Source: CAZBUK01 sp964495085 (GTDB taxonomy: Bacteria > Bacteroidota > Ignavibacteria > T3Sed10-11). From it: a stretch of 64,000 nt of DNA. The notes beneath the pieces are model-generated. The model worked only from the letters and a program-made list of their open reading frames with translations. It ran no database searches and was not told the origin of the DNA. Positions 43,091 through 52,705 of this stretch are shown one piece after another (position 1 is the first letter of the stretch; every line of letters starts with the position of its first letter). The stretch spans positions 61,549 through 125,548 of the forward strand of contig CAZBUK010000001.1 of NCBI GenBank assembly GCA_964495085.1, written 5' to 3'. The position numbers and the translations under genes are program-made.

Positions 43091-43219
43091 ATCTTGTTCC
43101 CGGTAGTTTATACTATGATTTGTAATTAGTGGTTGCGAGCTCCCGTTCGAGTATTCCTGCGAATGGACTCACGGGGATAATCACCCGAATTAGTTACCAA
43201 AACGACCAGCGGCTGCACC

Positions 43220-44149
43220 TCAGGGGTTCGCGGTTCCTTCGATTTCGGTTCCTTCCTCACCGAGGGTTGCGAGTTTTGAGAAAACTATCTTGTGGACAGG
43301 GTGCGTTATGGTTAGAACCGGACATTCAGCTTTCCGGACTACCTCCGCAGTATTATTTCCTATGAATACCCTCCGCAATCCCTTTTTACCGTGCGTCGAC
43401 ATAACAATCAAATCGACTTCGCGATCCTCGGCAAACCGTATAATGGAATTGTTCGGTTCGATATCGCGGTCGAAAATGAATTCTACAACGACTTCGCCCG
43501 CACCCTCGTGGATGTCCTCCAGTCGGGGAGTGCGTTTTCTCAGTTCCTCGGGGTCGGGTTCGCCGCCGATCTCGCTGATGTATTGAACGTATAATTTACT
43601 CTTATACGTCCGGGCTATCGATATTGCATAGGAGAGCGCCGCATTCGCAGACTGAGAGAAATCCGTGGGACACAAAATCGTTCGTAACGTATCGGACTGC
43701 GGGGGCGCGGTACCGCGAATACTCAACACCGGGCATCGCGCAAGCCGGACAACCCTTTCGGCCGTACTGCCGACGAGATGGTCGGAAAGATTCGTCGTAC
43801 CCCGTGTCGCCATAACGATAACATCGTACTTGTTCTCGGCTTCTTCGGCGATCACTTTGTATGCCCTGCCGGAGAGTATCTCCTGGTGCACCTTTATATG
43901 CGAAGGGACAATTTCCGTGATGAAGTGTTCCATCTGTTCTCTCAGCACCCGGCTCTTCAGATCGCGGTACTTTTGTATTTCTTCGTCATGCAAATTGAAA
44001 TATCCGAGCGGCGATACGTCGAACTCATCGACGTGCATCAGAGTAATCTCCGCGTTCTGATCCCGGACAAAAAATACTGCATAGAGAAGCGCATTCCTGG
44101 AGAACATCGAAAAATCGGTCGGACATAGTATTTTATTTACCTTATACAC
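43220..44149 (-). CDS. Tandem universal stress protein (UspA x2)
   Basis: 309 residues with two Usp domains (about 1-148 and 156-295). Each has the ATP-binding G-X2-G-X9-G(S/N) type loop: ATRGTTNLSDHLVGSTAE in the first and STHGKKGLRRVFIGNNTAE in the second, both followed by (R/E)CPVL. The second loop has GN in place of GS, which may weaken ATP binding. 9 bases behind gatB. Confidence 0.92.
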   Translation of the reverse strand: MYKVNKILCPTDFSMFSRNALLYAVFFVRDQNAEITLMHVDEFDVSPLGYFNLHDEEIQKYRDLKSRVLREQMEHFITEIVPSHIKVHQEILSGRAYKVIAEEAENKYDVIVMATRGTTNLSDHLVGSTAERVVRLARCPVLSIRGTAPPQSDTLRTILCPTDFSQSANAALSYAISIARTYKSKLYVQYISEIGGEPDPEELRKRTPRLEDIHEGAGEVVVEFIFDRDIEPNNSIIRFAEDREVDLIVMSTHGKKGLRRVFIGNNTAEVVRKAECPVLTITHPVHKIVFSKLATLGEEGTEIEGTANP

Positions 44150-44158
44150 AGAGCCTCC

Positions 44159-45655
44159 TCATCTTTTCTCAACGTCGTTCAGCGCTTTTAAAACGAGCTC
44201 ATTCACCAGCTTGGGATTTGCCTTCCCCTCCGTTAATTTCATAACCCGCCCCATGAAGAATCCCAGCAGCTTTGTGCGTCCGTTCCGGTATTCCTTCACC
44301 TCGTCTGGATGATCTCCGAGTACCTGCAGCACGATCGGCTCGAGTGAGGAGGCATCGGTCACCTGGACGAGGTTCCGCTCTTTTACCAGCTCGATGGGCG
44401 TTCTGGGATCGTCAAGCATCATCTCGAAGACCTGCTTGCCGATACTTCCGCTAATGACATCATCCCGGATCAGATTCACCAACTGACCCACATGCCCGGG
44501 CGGGATCGGAAATCGTTCGATCGGTATCGAGCGTTCCTTCAGCGTCCGCAATACTTCCCCCATCACCAAGTTGCTGATCGACTTGTACCCCGTCTCATCG
44601 GGCTTTTCCAGGGATACAATCACCCCCTCAAAATAATCGGCCAGACTTCGATCCGCGGTCAGGACTTCAGCATCGTATTTCGGCAGGTGATAGCTCCGTA
44701 TAAACCGGTCTCTTCTCGCAGCGGGCAGTTCGGGCAGTTCGGATTGAACCCGGGAGATCCATGCTTCGTCTACCGTCACAGGCACCAGATCCGGGTCGGG
44801 AAAGTACCGGTAATCATGCGCCTCCTCCTTCGATCTCATCGGATGTACGATACCCGCATCCGCATCCCAGAGCAGCGTTTGCTGCACAACGCTCTCTCCG
44901 TTTCTGAGCAATTCGATTTGCCGTGCGATTTCGTAGTGCAGCGCCCGGTCGACGTTGCGGAACGAATTCATATTCTTTACTTCGGTCTTGGTCCCGAGAC
45001 TCGTCTCCCCTTTCTTCCTGACCGACACGTTCGCATCGCAGCGGAGACTTCCCTCTTCCATATTGCCGTCGCATATTCCGAGATATGTCAATAACTGCTT
45101 CAGACGCGTCAGATAAAGGTACGCTTCCTGGGCCGAACGAATGTCCGGCTCGCTGACGATCTCGATGAGAGGCACACCGCATCGATTCACGTCGATGAGC
45201 GTCTCGGCAGCCCGGTCATGAATCGATTTGCCGGCATCCTCCTCCATATGAATACGCGTTATCCCGATTCGTTTCGGGGGACCGTCCGGAAGCTCTATGT
45301 CGACGTGTCCTCCGGCACAGATGGGATCTTCATATTGCGATATTTGATATCCTTTCGGCAGGTCGGGATAAAAATAATTTTTCCGGGCAAAAATCGATCT
45401 CGATGCAATCCGGCAGCCGGTCGCGAGACCCATTCTGATAACGTAATCGACCAGTTTTATGTTCAGGACGGGAAGAGTTCCGGGCATTCCCAGGCAGACC
45501 GGGCAAACGTTGTAGTTCGGCTCCTTTCCGAATTCCGTCGAGCATCCGCAGAATGCTTTCGACTCGGTGAGGAGCTGGGCATGTACTTCGAGCCCGATCA
45601 CAGGTTCGTATTCTGCGATTGCCCGTTCTACCTGTTCGTTCATATCCGCCGGCAA
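44159..45655 (-). CDS. gatB: Aspartyl/glutamyl-tRNA amidotransferase subunit B
   Basis: Kinase/transamidase subunit of the GatCAB complex that converts Glu-tRNA(Gln) or Asp-tRNA(Asn) to the amides. N-terminal VIGLEVHAQLLTESKAFC with zinc-site cysteines (CGCS, CPVC), LPKGYQISQYE, and a C-terminal YqeY-like helical domain ending in NPKLVNELVLKALND. 498 residues, typical. gatA and gatC are not in the window. Confidence 0.96.
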   Translation of the reverse strand: MPADMNEQVERAIAEYEPVIGLEVHAQLLTESKAFCGCSTEFGKEPNYNVCPVCLGMPGTLPVLNIKLVDYVIRMGLATGCRIASRSIFARKNYFYPDLPKGYQISQYEDPICAGGHVDIELPDGPPKRIGITRIHMEEDAGKSIHDRAAETLIDVNRCGVPLIEIVSEPDIRSAQEAYLYLTRLKQLLTYLGICDGNMEEGSLRCDANVSVRKKGETSLGTKTEVKNMNSFRNVDRALHYEIARQIELLRNGESVVQQTLLWDADAGIVHPMRSKEEAHDYRYFPDPDLVPVTVDEAWISRVQSELPELPAARRDRFIRSYHLPKYDAEVLTADRSLADYFEGVIVSLEKPDETGYKSISNLVMGEVLRTLKERSIPIERFPIPPGHVGQLVNLIRDDVISGSIGKQVFEMMLDDPRTPIELVKERNLVQVTDASSLEPIVLQVLGDHPDEVKEYRNGRTKLLGFFMGRVMKLTEGKANPKLVNELVLKALNDVEKR

Positions 45656-45790
45656 ATCACCTGAAGTATGTTGGATGAGAAATCATATATGCACCACCTG
45701 GTAACGATCGATAGTCCGACATTGGTACTCCCGTTCATAGAGAACCTATGACGAGACCGTCCACATCGTCGCGAGATCTGAATTTAAGGA

Positions 45791-46954
45791 TTACGCAGCG
45801 ATCGCTTCGGTAACTTTTCTTGCCGCTTCATGCAGTGTATCCGCAACGAGAAAATGCATTCCCGAGTTACGCAGGATAACCGACGCTTCCTCGGCGTTCG
45901 TACCGGCGAGCCTGACAACAACGGGGACGTTGATGTGGACATTCTGGGCCGCCTGTACGACTCCCTGAGCAACCCGGTCGCACCTGACGATGCCTCCGAA
46001 AATATTTATCAAAACCGCTTTGACGTGCGGATCGGAAAGGAGGATCTTGAATCCGTTTTCCACCGTCTCGGCACTCGCGCCGCCCCCCACGTCGAGAAAA
46101 TTGGCGGGTTCGCCCCCCGCGAGTTTAATGATATCCATCGTTGCCATGGCGAGCCCCGCACCGTTCACCATGCAGCCGACATTTCCGTCGAGTTTAATGT
46201 AATTGAGATTGAATTTCGACGCTTCTATTTCAAGCGGCTCCTCCTCGTCGGGATCGCGCAGGGCCGCGATTTCTGGATGCCGGAAAAGGGCGTTGTCGTC
46301 GAAATTCATCTTTGCATCGAGGGCAATCACTCTGCCGTCCGCGGTGACGACCAGCGGATTGATCTCCACCAGTGACGCGTCCGTCTGCTCATATGCCGCA
46401 TATAATGACGTGAAAAATTTTACGGCATTCTTGAATTGCTCGCCGTGTAATCCGAGTCCGAAAGCCAATTTTCTGGCCTGATATCCCCCGAAACCCGTTT
46501 GCAACCGCACGAATTCTTTGAGTATCAATTCAGGTGTTTCTTCGGCTACCTTTTCGATCTCGACGCCCCCTTCGGTAGAGGCCATCACGACGTTTTGCGA
46601 TGAGGATCGATCCAGGGTGATTCCGAAGTAGAATTCTTTTGCGATCGTTACTCCCTGTTCTATGAGCAGCCGCTTTACGATCTGCCCCTCGGATCCCGTT
46701 TGATGAGTCACAAGCCTCATCCCGAGCATAGCTCTGGCCAGCGAATCGACCTCCTCGATACTCCGTGCAATCTTCACTCCACCCCCTTTTCCCCTGCCGC
46801 CGGCGTGGATTTGAGCTTTCACCACCGAAACATCGCTTCCGATACTTCGGGCGGCATCGACCGCTTCTTCAGGAGTAAAGGCAACTCTTCCTTCGGGAAC
46901 GGGAACGCCGAATTTCTTCAGCAGTTCCTTTGCCTGGTATTCGTGTATTTTCAT
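45791..46954 (-). CDS. sucC: Succinyl-CoA synthetase (ADP/GDP-forming) beta subunit
   Basis: TCA-cycle enzyme subunit with ATP-grasp fold. Starts MKIHEYQAKELLKKFGVPVPEG at the ATG 46954, which has GGAAAG upstream; an in-frame TTG at 46969 adds five residues and is unlikely. Contains KAQIHAGGRGKGGGVK and the C-terminal CoA-ligase domain NIFGGIVRCDRVAQG. 387 residues, typical. The alpha subunit sucD, usually adjacent, is not next to it here: 135 non-coding bases and then gatB follow. Confidence 0.95.
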   Translation of the reverse strand: MKIHEYQAKELLKKFGVPVPEGRVAFTPEEAVDAARSIGSDVSVVKAQIHAGGRGKGGGVKIARSIEEVDSLARAMLGMRLVTHQTGSEGQIVKRLLIEQGVTIAKEFYFGITLDRSSSQNVVMASTEGGVEIEKVAEETPELILKEFVRLQTGFGGYQARKLAFGLGLHGEQFKNAVKFFTSLYAAYEQTDASLVEINPLVVTADGRVIALDAKMNFDDNALFRHPEIAALRDPDEEEPLEIEASKFNLNYIKLDGNVGCMVNGAGLAMATMDIIKLAGGEPANFLDVGGGASAETVENGFKILLSDPHVKAVLINIFGGIVRCDRVAQGVVQAAQNVHINVPVVVRLAGTNAEEASVILRNSGMHFLVADTLHEAARKVTEAIAA

Positions 46955-47011
46955 ACGTTCGCTTTCCAATAGATGCCGGGCGGATGGATTAGGTACGACG
47001 GAGTAGGCAAT

Positions 47012-47040
47012 AAAATACCGAATATCTCATACATAAGCAA
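47012..47040 (-). promoter_or_regulatory. Probable promoter of sucC
   Basis: On the minus strand TTGCTT (47035-47040), 17 bases, TATTTT (47012-47017), giving a leader of about 50 bases before sucC. Confidence 0.45.
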
Positions 47041-47092
47041 AAAAACCGATTTGCAGTTCTACGACGGCGAGTCCGGAACGGGATAAAAACAG

Positions 47093-47122
47093 TTCCGCCG
47101 GTAGAGCGCGCTACCGGCGGAA
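47093..47122 (-). terminator. Rho-independent terminator after P5C dehydrogenase
   Basis: Perfect 12-bp GC-rich stem TTCCGCCGGTAG / CTACCGGCGGAA with a 6-base loop, followed on the minus strand by CTGTTTTTAT. It lies about 30 bases past the stop of the dehydrogenase gene. Confidence 0.88.
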
Positions 47123-47150
47123 ACGTGTGAATTAAATTTTCAAACGAAAT

Positions 47151-48707
47151 TTACTTTACTTTTTCCGACCAGACTTTTGCCTGTGTAAAGAGGAGGAGAT
47201 AATCTCTTCCTCCCGCTTTCGAGTCGGTACCCGACATATTGAATCCGCCGAACGGATGAACTCCGACAAATGCACCGGTACATTTACGGTTGAAATACAG
47301 ATTGCCAATATGAAATTGTCTCTTTGCTTCCTCGATCTTCTTACGGTTTTTCGTGAAAACCGCTCCGGTGAGTCCGAATTTCGTATTATTCGCTATCTCG
47401 AGCGCATGGTTGAAGTCGCGCGATTTCAGTACCGCAAGTACCGGTCCGAATATTTCCTCCTGCGATATGGTCGCCTGCGGATCCACACCCTCGATAATGG
47501 TCGGCTGGATGAAATACCCGTTTCCTTCGACCTGCTGACCTCCGAATATCAATCTCCCGCCTTCCGCAATCCCCTTCCTGACATATTCCAGAATACTATC
47601 CTGCGAAGATTTGTTAATGACGGGTCCCATGCTATTCTCCGGGTACTTTGAGGGACCGACGGTAATCTGTGCAGTGCGTTCGACGATCAGGTCGAGAAAT
47701 TCAGCGTAGACGGATTCATCGACGATCGCGCGCGAACAGGCAGAACATTTCTGTCCCTGGAATCCGAACGCCGACGCCACGACCGCATCGGCTGCCGCGA
47801 CCACATCGCACTGTTTATCAACGATAATCGAATCCTTACCTCCCATCTCTGCAACGACACGTTTCAGCCATATTTGCCCCGGACGGACTTTCGCGGCGGA
47901 CTCATATATCCCGATGCCGACTTCCATCGACCCGGTGAAAGATACGAACCTTGTCTTCGGACTGTTGACGAGTGTATCTCCGACGCGCGAGCCGGGTCCG
48001 GTCACAAAATTCACAACACCGGCCGGTAACTTCACCTCTTTCAGGATCTCCATAAATTTATAGCCGATCAGCGGCGTATCGCTCGCCGGCTTCAACACGA
48101 CGGTATTGCCCGCGACGACGGCTGCGGAGGTCATTCCTGCGAGAATGGCAAGCGGAAAATTCCAGGGGGGAATTACCGCGCCGACCCCGAGAGGGATATA
48201 TACCAATTCATTCTTCTCCGAAGGAAATTTTGTTACCGGTTGTTTCTCCGACAACCGGAGCATCTCCCGGCCGTAGAATTCCAGGAAATCGATGGCTTCC
48301 GCGACATCCGCGTCGGCTTCGATCCATGTTTTTCCCGCTTCCAGAATTTCGACCGCATTCAGCTCGAATCTGCGTTTACGCATTATCTTAGCGGCTTTGA
48401 ACAGATACTCAGCCCGCTTTTTCGGGGGTACATGCTGCCATTCTTTAAACGCCTCTGTTGCGACAGCGAGCGCTCTCGTCGCTTCCGCTTCAGTCCCTTT
48501 CTGAAATATGCCGATCACTTCATCGGTATTCGAGGGATTCAGAGAGGTGATTTTCTCCGGCGTGTAAACCTCTTCTCCCCCGATAATAGCCGGATACTCA
48601 TTTCCGAGATCCCGTTCGAGACTCTGCAGGGCTTTCTCCATTTTCGTACGGTCCGACCTTCTCGTGAAGGTGAGGACCGGTTCGTTCTTGAATTTCGAAA
48701 CTGCCAT
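47151..48707 (-). CDS. pruA: L-glutamate gamma-semialdehyde (1-pyrroline-5-carboxylate) dehydrogenase
   Basis: NAD-dependent aldehyde dehydrogenase completing proline oxidation to glutamate. Catalytic E287 (VAEMGGKDSI) and C321 (FQGQKCSACSR); NAD motif FTGSMEVG (257-264). The N-terminal FKNEPVLTF and C-terminal HPFGGFNMSGTDSKAGGRDYLLLF are specific for the P5CDH/RocA branch. 518 residues, the single-domain form without fused proline dehydrogenase; no putA/prodh gene is nearby. AAGGAG precedes the start. Monocistronic, with terminator at 47093. Confidence 0.95.
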   Translation of the reverse strand: MAVSKFKNEPVLTFTRRSDRTKMEKALQSLERDLGNEYPAIIGGEEVYTPEKITSLNPSNTDEVIGIFQKGTEAEATRALAVATEAFKEWQHVPPKKRAEYLFKAAKIMRKRRFELNAVEILEAGKTWIEADADVAEAIDFLEFYGREMLRLSEKQPVTKFPSEKNELVYIPLGVGAVIPPWNFPLAILAGMTSAAVVAGNTVVLKPASDTPLIGYKFMEILKEVKLPAGVVNFVTGPGSRVGDTLVNSPKTRFVSFTGSMEVGIGIYESAAKVRPGQIWLKRVVAEMGGKDSIIVDKQCDVVAAADAVVASAFGFQGQKCSACSRAIVDESVYAEFLDLIVERTAQITVGPSKYPENSMGPVINKSSQDSILEYVRKGIAEGGRLIFGGQQVEGNGYFIQPTIIEGVDPQATISQEEIFGPVLAVLKSRDFNHALEIANNTKFGLTGAVFTKNRKKIEEAKRQFHIGNLYFNRKCTGAFVGVHPFGGFNMSGTDSKAGGRDYLLLFTQAKVWSEKVK

Positions 48708-48843
48708 ATAGGTATCTCCTTGATTGAATTGACGATTTGATTTCTCTTTTACGATGCCGGCGAGACTGTAACGTTCTTTAGCTGCCGATCCGGGAATAGA
48801 ACGGTCCGGTCGTCGTTTACGATCGTAGCGGTAGACCGAAAGA

Positions 48844-49812
48844 TTATACCGCCCGACCCTGGCGTTTTACGGAGGATTGGTATTCCGACGCGATTTTCAC
48901 GCTTGCTTCAAGTGCGGAGAATGCGATGCTTTTCACAGCCGCCTGGGGAATCGTCGCACGGATTTTTGATTTGACCAGATTTCGGTACACTTCGTACGAG
49001 TCTATCATGCTTCCGAAGAGAACAACCGGTATCATTTCCCGAACGGGGAAGCGCGTGATCGCGGAACGAATGATCTCCACGCATTCGTCGGCTGTCGCGT
49101 CGATGAGCTGACGCGCGACGGGGTCCCTCTCTCTTGCGGCTTCGAAAATAATAGGGATGAAGCTCCCGGGATCGATTTTAGATTCGTATAGCTGTGCGAG
49201 GAGCGACCCGCGACTGTCGATATCCAGCATCTTCCTAGCCGTCCGGCCTATTAGAGAATCTCCCAGCCGGTCGTCGAAGAAAAGGGCGAGCGATCCCAGC
49301 GAACGTTTCCCGAGCGAATCGCTCCCCCCGCCGTAATCGATTGCAGCTCCCCAACCACCCGCATACGTATATCTTCCTCCCTCGTCACGGCTGCAAAGGG
49401 TTGCCTGGGCATCACACGAAACCGCCATAGCGGGCGATTGTGTAACCAATGCACGCAAGGCCAGATACGCCCTGTTCATGAGATGTACCGAAGGTTTATG
49501 TTTACGTTTCTTCCAGATCTTATTTAATTCCTGCCGGGAACGGTTTTCGTCTTCGATCCTGACATAGTTGCTCAATGCAACAACGATGCAATCGACGGCT
49601 TCGATTCCCGTTTTCGCCGCGGTACAAAGTTCACCGACGATTCCATGAATCGAAGATGCCAGAGCTTCGTGTCCGGAATCGGGAAACCGTACGGATACCG
49701 TCTGGATGTCTGCTATTATTGTATGATCCGGATTCGTCAGGTGGGCGGTCGCTGTGAAATCCCCACTATCTACACCGATCACTACCCTTCGGTTTTTCAT
49801 ATTAAAAAGCAT
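48844..49812 (-). CDS. BadF/BadG-type ASKHA-fold ATPase (sugar-kinase-like)
   Basis: 322 residues. N-terminal phosphate loop VIGVDSGDFTATAHL resembles the BadF/GlcNAc-kinase motif but the usual GGT(K/S) is changed to SGDFTA. Second motif GGWGAAIDYGGGSDSLGKRSLG is typical of N-acetylglucosamine kinases and 2-hydroxyacyl-CoA-dehydratase activators; the cysteines needed for a 4Fe-4S activator are absent, so a sugar kinase is more likely. Substrate uncertain. ATG at 49812 or 49800 are both possible. Divergent from rpsT. Confidence 0.78.
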   Translation of the reverse strand: MLFNMKNRRVVIGVDSGDFTATAHLTNPDHTIIADIQTVSVRFPDSGHEALASSIHGIVGELCTAAKTGIEAVDCIVVALSNYVRIEDENRSRQELNKIWKKRKHKPSVHLMNRAYLALRALVTQSPAMAVSCDAQATLCSRDEGGRYTYAGGWGAAIDYGGGSDSLGKRSLGSLALFFDDRLGDSLIGRTARKMLDIDSRGSLLAQLYESKIDPGSFIPIIFEAARERDPVARQLIDATADECVEIIRSAITRFPVREMIPVVLFGSMIDSYEVYRNLVKSKIRATIPQAAVKSIAFSALEASVKIASEYQSSVKRQGRAV

Positions 49813-49937
49813 AATATTCGAAAAAATACTGTTAAAAAGGTAGGAATTCGCAGTCTTAAAATCAAGGTAAATATTTACGGGTTAATAGCAAATATTCACA
49901 TAGATCGACCGGATGAAAGATGAACCGGCTGTTCATC

Positions 49938-49966
49938 TTGATAATGAACCGGATATCTTGTATCTT
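49938..49966 (+). promoter_or_regulatory. Promoter of rpsT
   Basis: TTGATA (49938-49943), 17 bases, TATCTT (49961-49966), giving a leader of about 43 bases before the rpsT ATG at 50016. Confidence 0.6.
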
Positions 49967-50015
49967 AATAGTTTCATTATCGAAGTATCACCGGATCAAT
50001 CAGCAAAGGTTATCG

Positions 50016-50291
50016 ATGGCACAGCACAAATCCGCCGTAAAAAGAAACCGCCAGAACGAAAGAAAACGGCAGCGGAATAAATCCCAGATGTCCCGACTCA
50101 AAACCATGCTCAAGAGAGTAAGGGCGGCAACGACAAAGGAAACCGGTGAGCCGGCGCTTAAAGAAACTACAGCATTGCTTGATAAGTATGCGAGCAGCGG
50201 ATTGATTCATAAGAACAAAGCCGCGAATCAGAAAAGAAAACTCACTCTCCACGTCAATCGATTGGGCGGCGTAGCGAAACCCTCAGCTTGA
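50016..50291 (+). CDS. rpsT: 30S ribosomal protein S20
   Basis: 91-residue highly basic helical ribosomal protein. Starts MAQHKSAVKRNRQNERKRQRN, with the classic S20 pattern, and ends HKNKAANQKRKLTLHVNRL. AAAGGT lies 6 bases before the ATG at 50016; earlier in-frame ATGs would add an atypical hydrophobic leader and precede the promoter. Its last 9 bases overlap the convergent TPR gene. Confidence 0.95.
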   Translation: MAQHKSAVKRNRQNERKRQRNKSQMSRLKTMLKRVRAATTKETGEPALKETTALLDKYASSGLIHKNKAANQKRKLTLHVNRLGGVAKPSA

Positions 50292-50984
50292 TTCGACAGC
50301 GCGTTTGAGCTCTTCGATCTCTCTCACTTTTTTTTCATAAACGTCGGACTTCACCGGCGTTTTTTTTTGCAGTTTTCGGTAAGCTTCTATCGCCCTGCCG
50401 TATTGTTTCTGCTGCAGGAAAATTTCCGCGAGTGTCTCGGATACGATCGGCAAATCATCTGCATCCGCAGACGCTGATTCCTCGCCTGCTTTCTCAGGAG
50501 TCGTCTCTTCCTTCAGCCGTATTGGTTTGTATCCCTTCAGTCTTTCCGCCAACTGTTCGATCGATTCGCCGGCATAGGGTTCATGTGTAACAGCGATCCT
50601 CCCTTCCCCATCCGCGGAATTACGCTCCTGCATCGGATTCGGCGTATGCCCTTCGGGAGGCGACTTGGTTTTATTCAGCAGTGCCTGCAGCTCGACCCGC
50701 GCAACGGTACATCGCGGAAGTATCGCCAGAATTTTCTGGTAAGCGGCAAGCGCTTCCTGCAATTTACCAGTCTGTTGAAGTCCGCGGGCAAGAATTAAAA
50801 ATCCGGTTGCGTAGCCGGGATGGTATTTCGTCCCGCGGTTGCATAATTCGATAGCACGGTCGAATTTCCGCTGTGTCAAATAGTAAGAGGCAAGTCTGGA
50901 AAATGCAGGAGAGGTCGGATTATCGCGCAATACGGCTTCAAGCCGTTCAATCTGAGAATTAAGATCATCCATGCCGATATGCAA
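50283..50984 (-). CDS. Tetratricopeptide-repeat protein
   Basis: 233 residues. Two or three TPR units at about 8-105 (NPTSPAFSRLASYYLTQRKFDRAIEL, GYATGFLILARGLQQTGKLQEAL) and one near 180-215 (SETLAEIFLQQKQYGRAIEAYRKL), separated by a charged low-complexity linker. No signal peptide. Last gene of the miaB-SPOR-activator-lptE run, 22 bases after lptE, so an envelope-assembly adaptor role is plausible but unproven. Confidence 0.85.
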   Translation of the reverse strand: MHIGMDDLNSQIERLEAVLRDNPTSPAFSRLASYYLTQRKFDRAIELCNRGTKYHPGYATGFLILARGLQQTGKLQEALAAYQKILAILPRCTVARVELQALLNKTKSPPEGHTPNPMQERNSADGEGRIAVTHEPYAGESIEQLAERLKGYKPIRLKEETTPEKAGEESASADADDLPIVSETLAEIFLQQKQYGRAIEAYRKLQKKTPVKSDVYEKKVREIEELKRAVESS

Positions 50985-51006
50985 ATTTTATGATACTGAG
51001 ACTATA

Positions 51007-51525
51007 TTACCAGCGTGCGACGGTAGCGATGAGAATATCCTCCGATAGCTTCCGGATCGCCTCTTCGATGCCTACCTGCCGAACCGCAGGACCCGTCGCA
51101 CCGAGTTCGTACTCCCCCCAGCTACTCACGGTTTGTTCGAAGATCACTTCGCGATTGACGAGATCCTGCCAGGTGATTTGGACCGATATAGTGATCCGGT
51201 TGCGTGAAGCCCTGTCCTGCCCTCCTTCAACTTCGGCGATTTCATCACGGACTGCAGTAATAATTCCCTCGAGGATCGAATCCGCATTCCCGCGCTCGGC
51301 AAGGCGGAGGTTGCCGTCGTTATCGAATCGCCGGGCGACCTCCGAGGTGAGCTGCTCCCTGAGCAACGGGTCCCCGAATCCGCTCTGATCGTCAAACATC
51401 GGAATTGCCACGGTTTTCAAGTGAGGCGGGACGGAGGCACCGGTAAATGAATACGAGCATCCGGCACATCCCGAAAAGAGTATCACAATGACGAGCATGA
51501 GCGAAGCCGGAATTCCAGGCTTCAT
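51007..51525 (-). CDS. lptE: LptE-family LPS-assembly lipoprotein
   Basis: 172 residues. Lipobox LFSGC with lipid Cys at 20, then GCSYSFTGASVPPHLKTVAIPMF, the typical LptE opening, and a mixed alpha/beta body with ADSILEGIITAVRDE. It plugs the LptD barrel that inserts lipopolysaccharide. Start overlaps the stop of the sigma-54 activator gene (4 bases). lptD is not in the window. Confidence 0.85.
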   Translation of the reverse strand: MKPGIPASLMLVIVILFSGCAGCSYSFTGASVPPHLKTVAIPMFDDQSGFGDPLLREQLTSEVARRFDNDGNLRLAERGNADSILEGIITAVRDEIAEVEGGQDRASRNRITISVQITWQDLVNREVIFEQTVSSWGEYELGATGPAVRQVGIEEAIRKLSEDILIATVARW

Positions 51526-52691
51526 AATCCATACTCCTTAATCTTCCGGTAGAGCGTCCGCTCGCTGATCTTCAGAGCTTTCGCCGCTTCCCGGCGCTTC
51601 CCTCCCATTCTCTTTAGCGCTTCGCCGATGAGGGACTTTTCCATTTCTTCCATGGTGGGCAACAGGTCCACGCGATCCTCCTGCTCACCCTCGCCCGAAT
51701 ACGACTCGTACGGCGGAAGCAGCTGAACGGGCCGGACGGGTATATGGCGGTTCATGATATAATTCTTGAGCTCCATAATGTCCTTTTTCATTTCGACCAG
51801 AGCCCGATAGATGAGTTCACGCTCCGCCTGTTCGCTCGTTTTATTCAGGTGTACCGGAAGAAGGGGATTTCTGAAATCGGAATGATAGGCACCGTTATCG
51901 TAAAATGTTTCGAGATAACGCCGGATCACATCGCCGGTGATCTGTTTTCCCGCCTCGAGTACGATGAGACTCTCGACGACGTTCCGCAACTCCCTGATAT
52001 TTCCCGGCCAGTCGTAGCGGTGAAGTTCCGCGTATGCCGTCTCGTCGAACCCGCCAAAGCTCATCCTCGAGCTACCAACGAACTCCTCGGCGAATTTTCT
52101 TGCGAGCGGAACGATCTCTTCCGGGCGTTCACGCAGCGGCGGGATGCGGATATTCACCGAGCGAAGCCTGAAATACAGATCGATTCTGAACCGCTGCGCT
52201 TTTACTTCCTTCTCGATGTCCTTGTTCGTGGCGGCTATAACGCGCACATCGACCCGTTTCTGCGATCCTGAGCCGACGCGCATAAATTCCCCGTTTTCGA
52301 GAATCCGCAGAAACTTCACCTGGGTCTGAGCCGGCAATTCCCCGATCTCGTCCAGGAAGATCGTCCCGCCGTCGGCTAGCTCGAAGTAGCCTTTTCGCAT
52401 CTCGGTGGCGCTGGTAAACGAACCCTTTTCATGGCCGAACAATTCGCTTTCGATGATCCCTTCCGGAATAGCGCCGCAGTTCACGGAGATCATCGGTTTG
52501 CCGGCTCTTCCGCTCAAGCCGTGGATCGCGGCGGCGACTATCTCCTTGCCCGTTCCGCTCTCTCCGGTGATCAGAACCGTAATGTCGGATGAGGCTACCT
52601 GCTTCACGACATGCAGGATCTCTTTCATCTCGGTGGATTCGGCTACGATGCCGAACCTGTCGCATATCTGTTCGATCGTTAAATTTTCCAT
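51522..52691 (-). CDS. Sigma-54-dependent AAA+ activator with variant GAFTGA loop, no sensor domain
   Basis: 389 residues: a short 20-residue N-terminus, AAA+ domain (Walker A GESGTGKE 43-50, Walker B GGTIFLDEIGE 108-118), and a Fis-type helix-turn-helix at the end (KRREAAKALKISERTLYRKIKEYG). The sigma-54-contacting loop reads GSFTSA (90-95) instead of GAFTGA. The Thr is kept, but A and G are replaced by S. No receiver, GAF or PAS domain, so control is by expression or partner proteins. Situated in the envelope operon beside lptE, as in several FCB genomes (inference). Confidence 0.92.
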   Translation of the reverse strand: MENLTIEQICDRFGIVAESTEMKEILHVVKQVASSDITVLITGESGTGKEIVAAAIHGLSGRAGKPMISVNCGAIPEGIIESELFGHEKGSFTSATEMRKGYFELADGGTIFLDEIGELPAQTQVKFLRILENGEFMRVGSGSQKRVDVRVIAATNKDIEKEVKAQRFRIDLYFRLRSVNIRIPPLRERPEEIVPLARKFAEEFVGSSRMSFGGFDETAYAELHRYDWPGNIRELRNVVESLIVLEAGKQITGDVIRRYLETFYDNGAYHSDFRNPLLPVHLNKTSEQAERELIYRALVEMKKDIMELKNYIMNRHIPVRPVQLLPPYESYSGEGEQEDRVDLLPTMEEMEKSLIGEALKRMGGKRREAAKALKISERTLYRKIKEYGL

Positions 52692-52705
52692 TTCAGTGCA
52701 GGCGG

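Noticed and set aside
48844..49812. Activator of 2-hydroxyacyl-CoA dehydratase / benzoyl-CoA reductase
   Set aside because: Lacks the pair of cysteines for the bridging 4Fe-4S cluster and has no dehydratase genes nearby; a sugar-kinase-like ATPase fits better.
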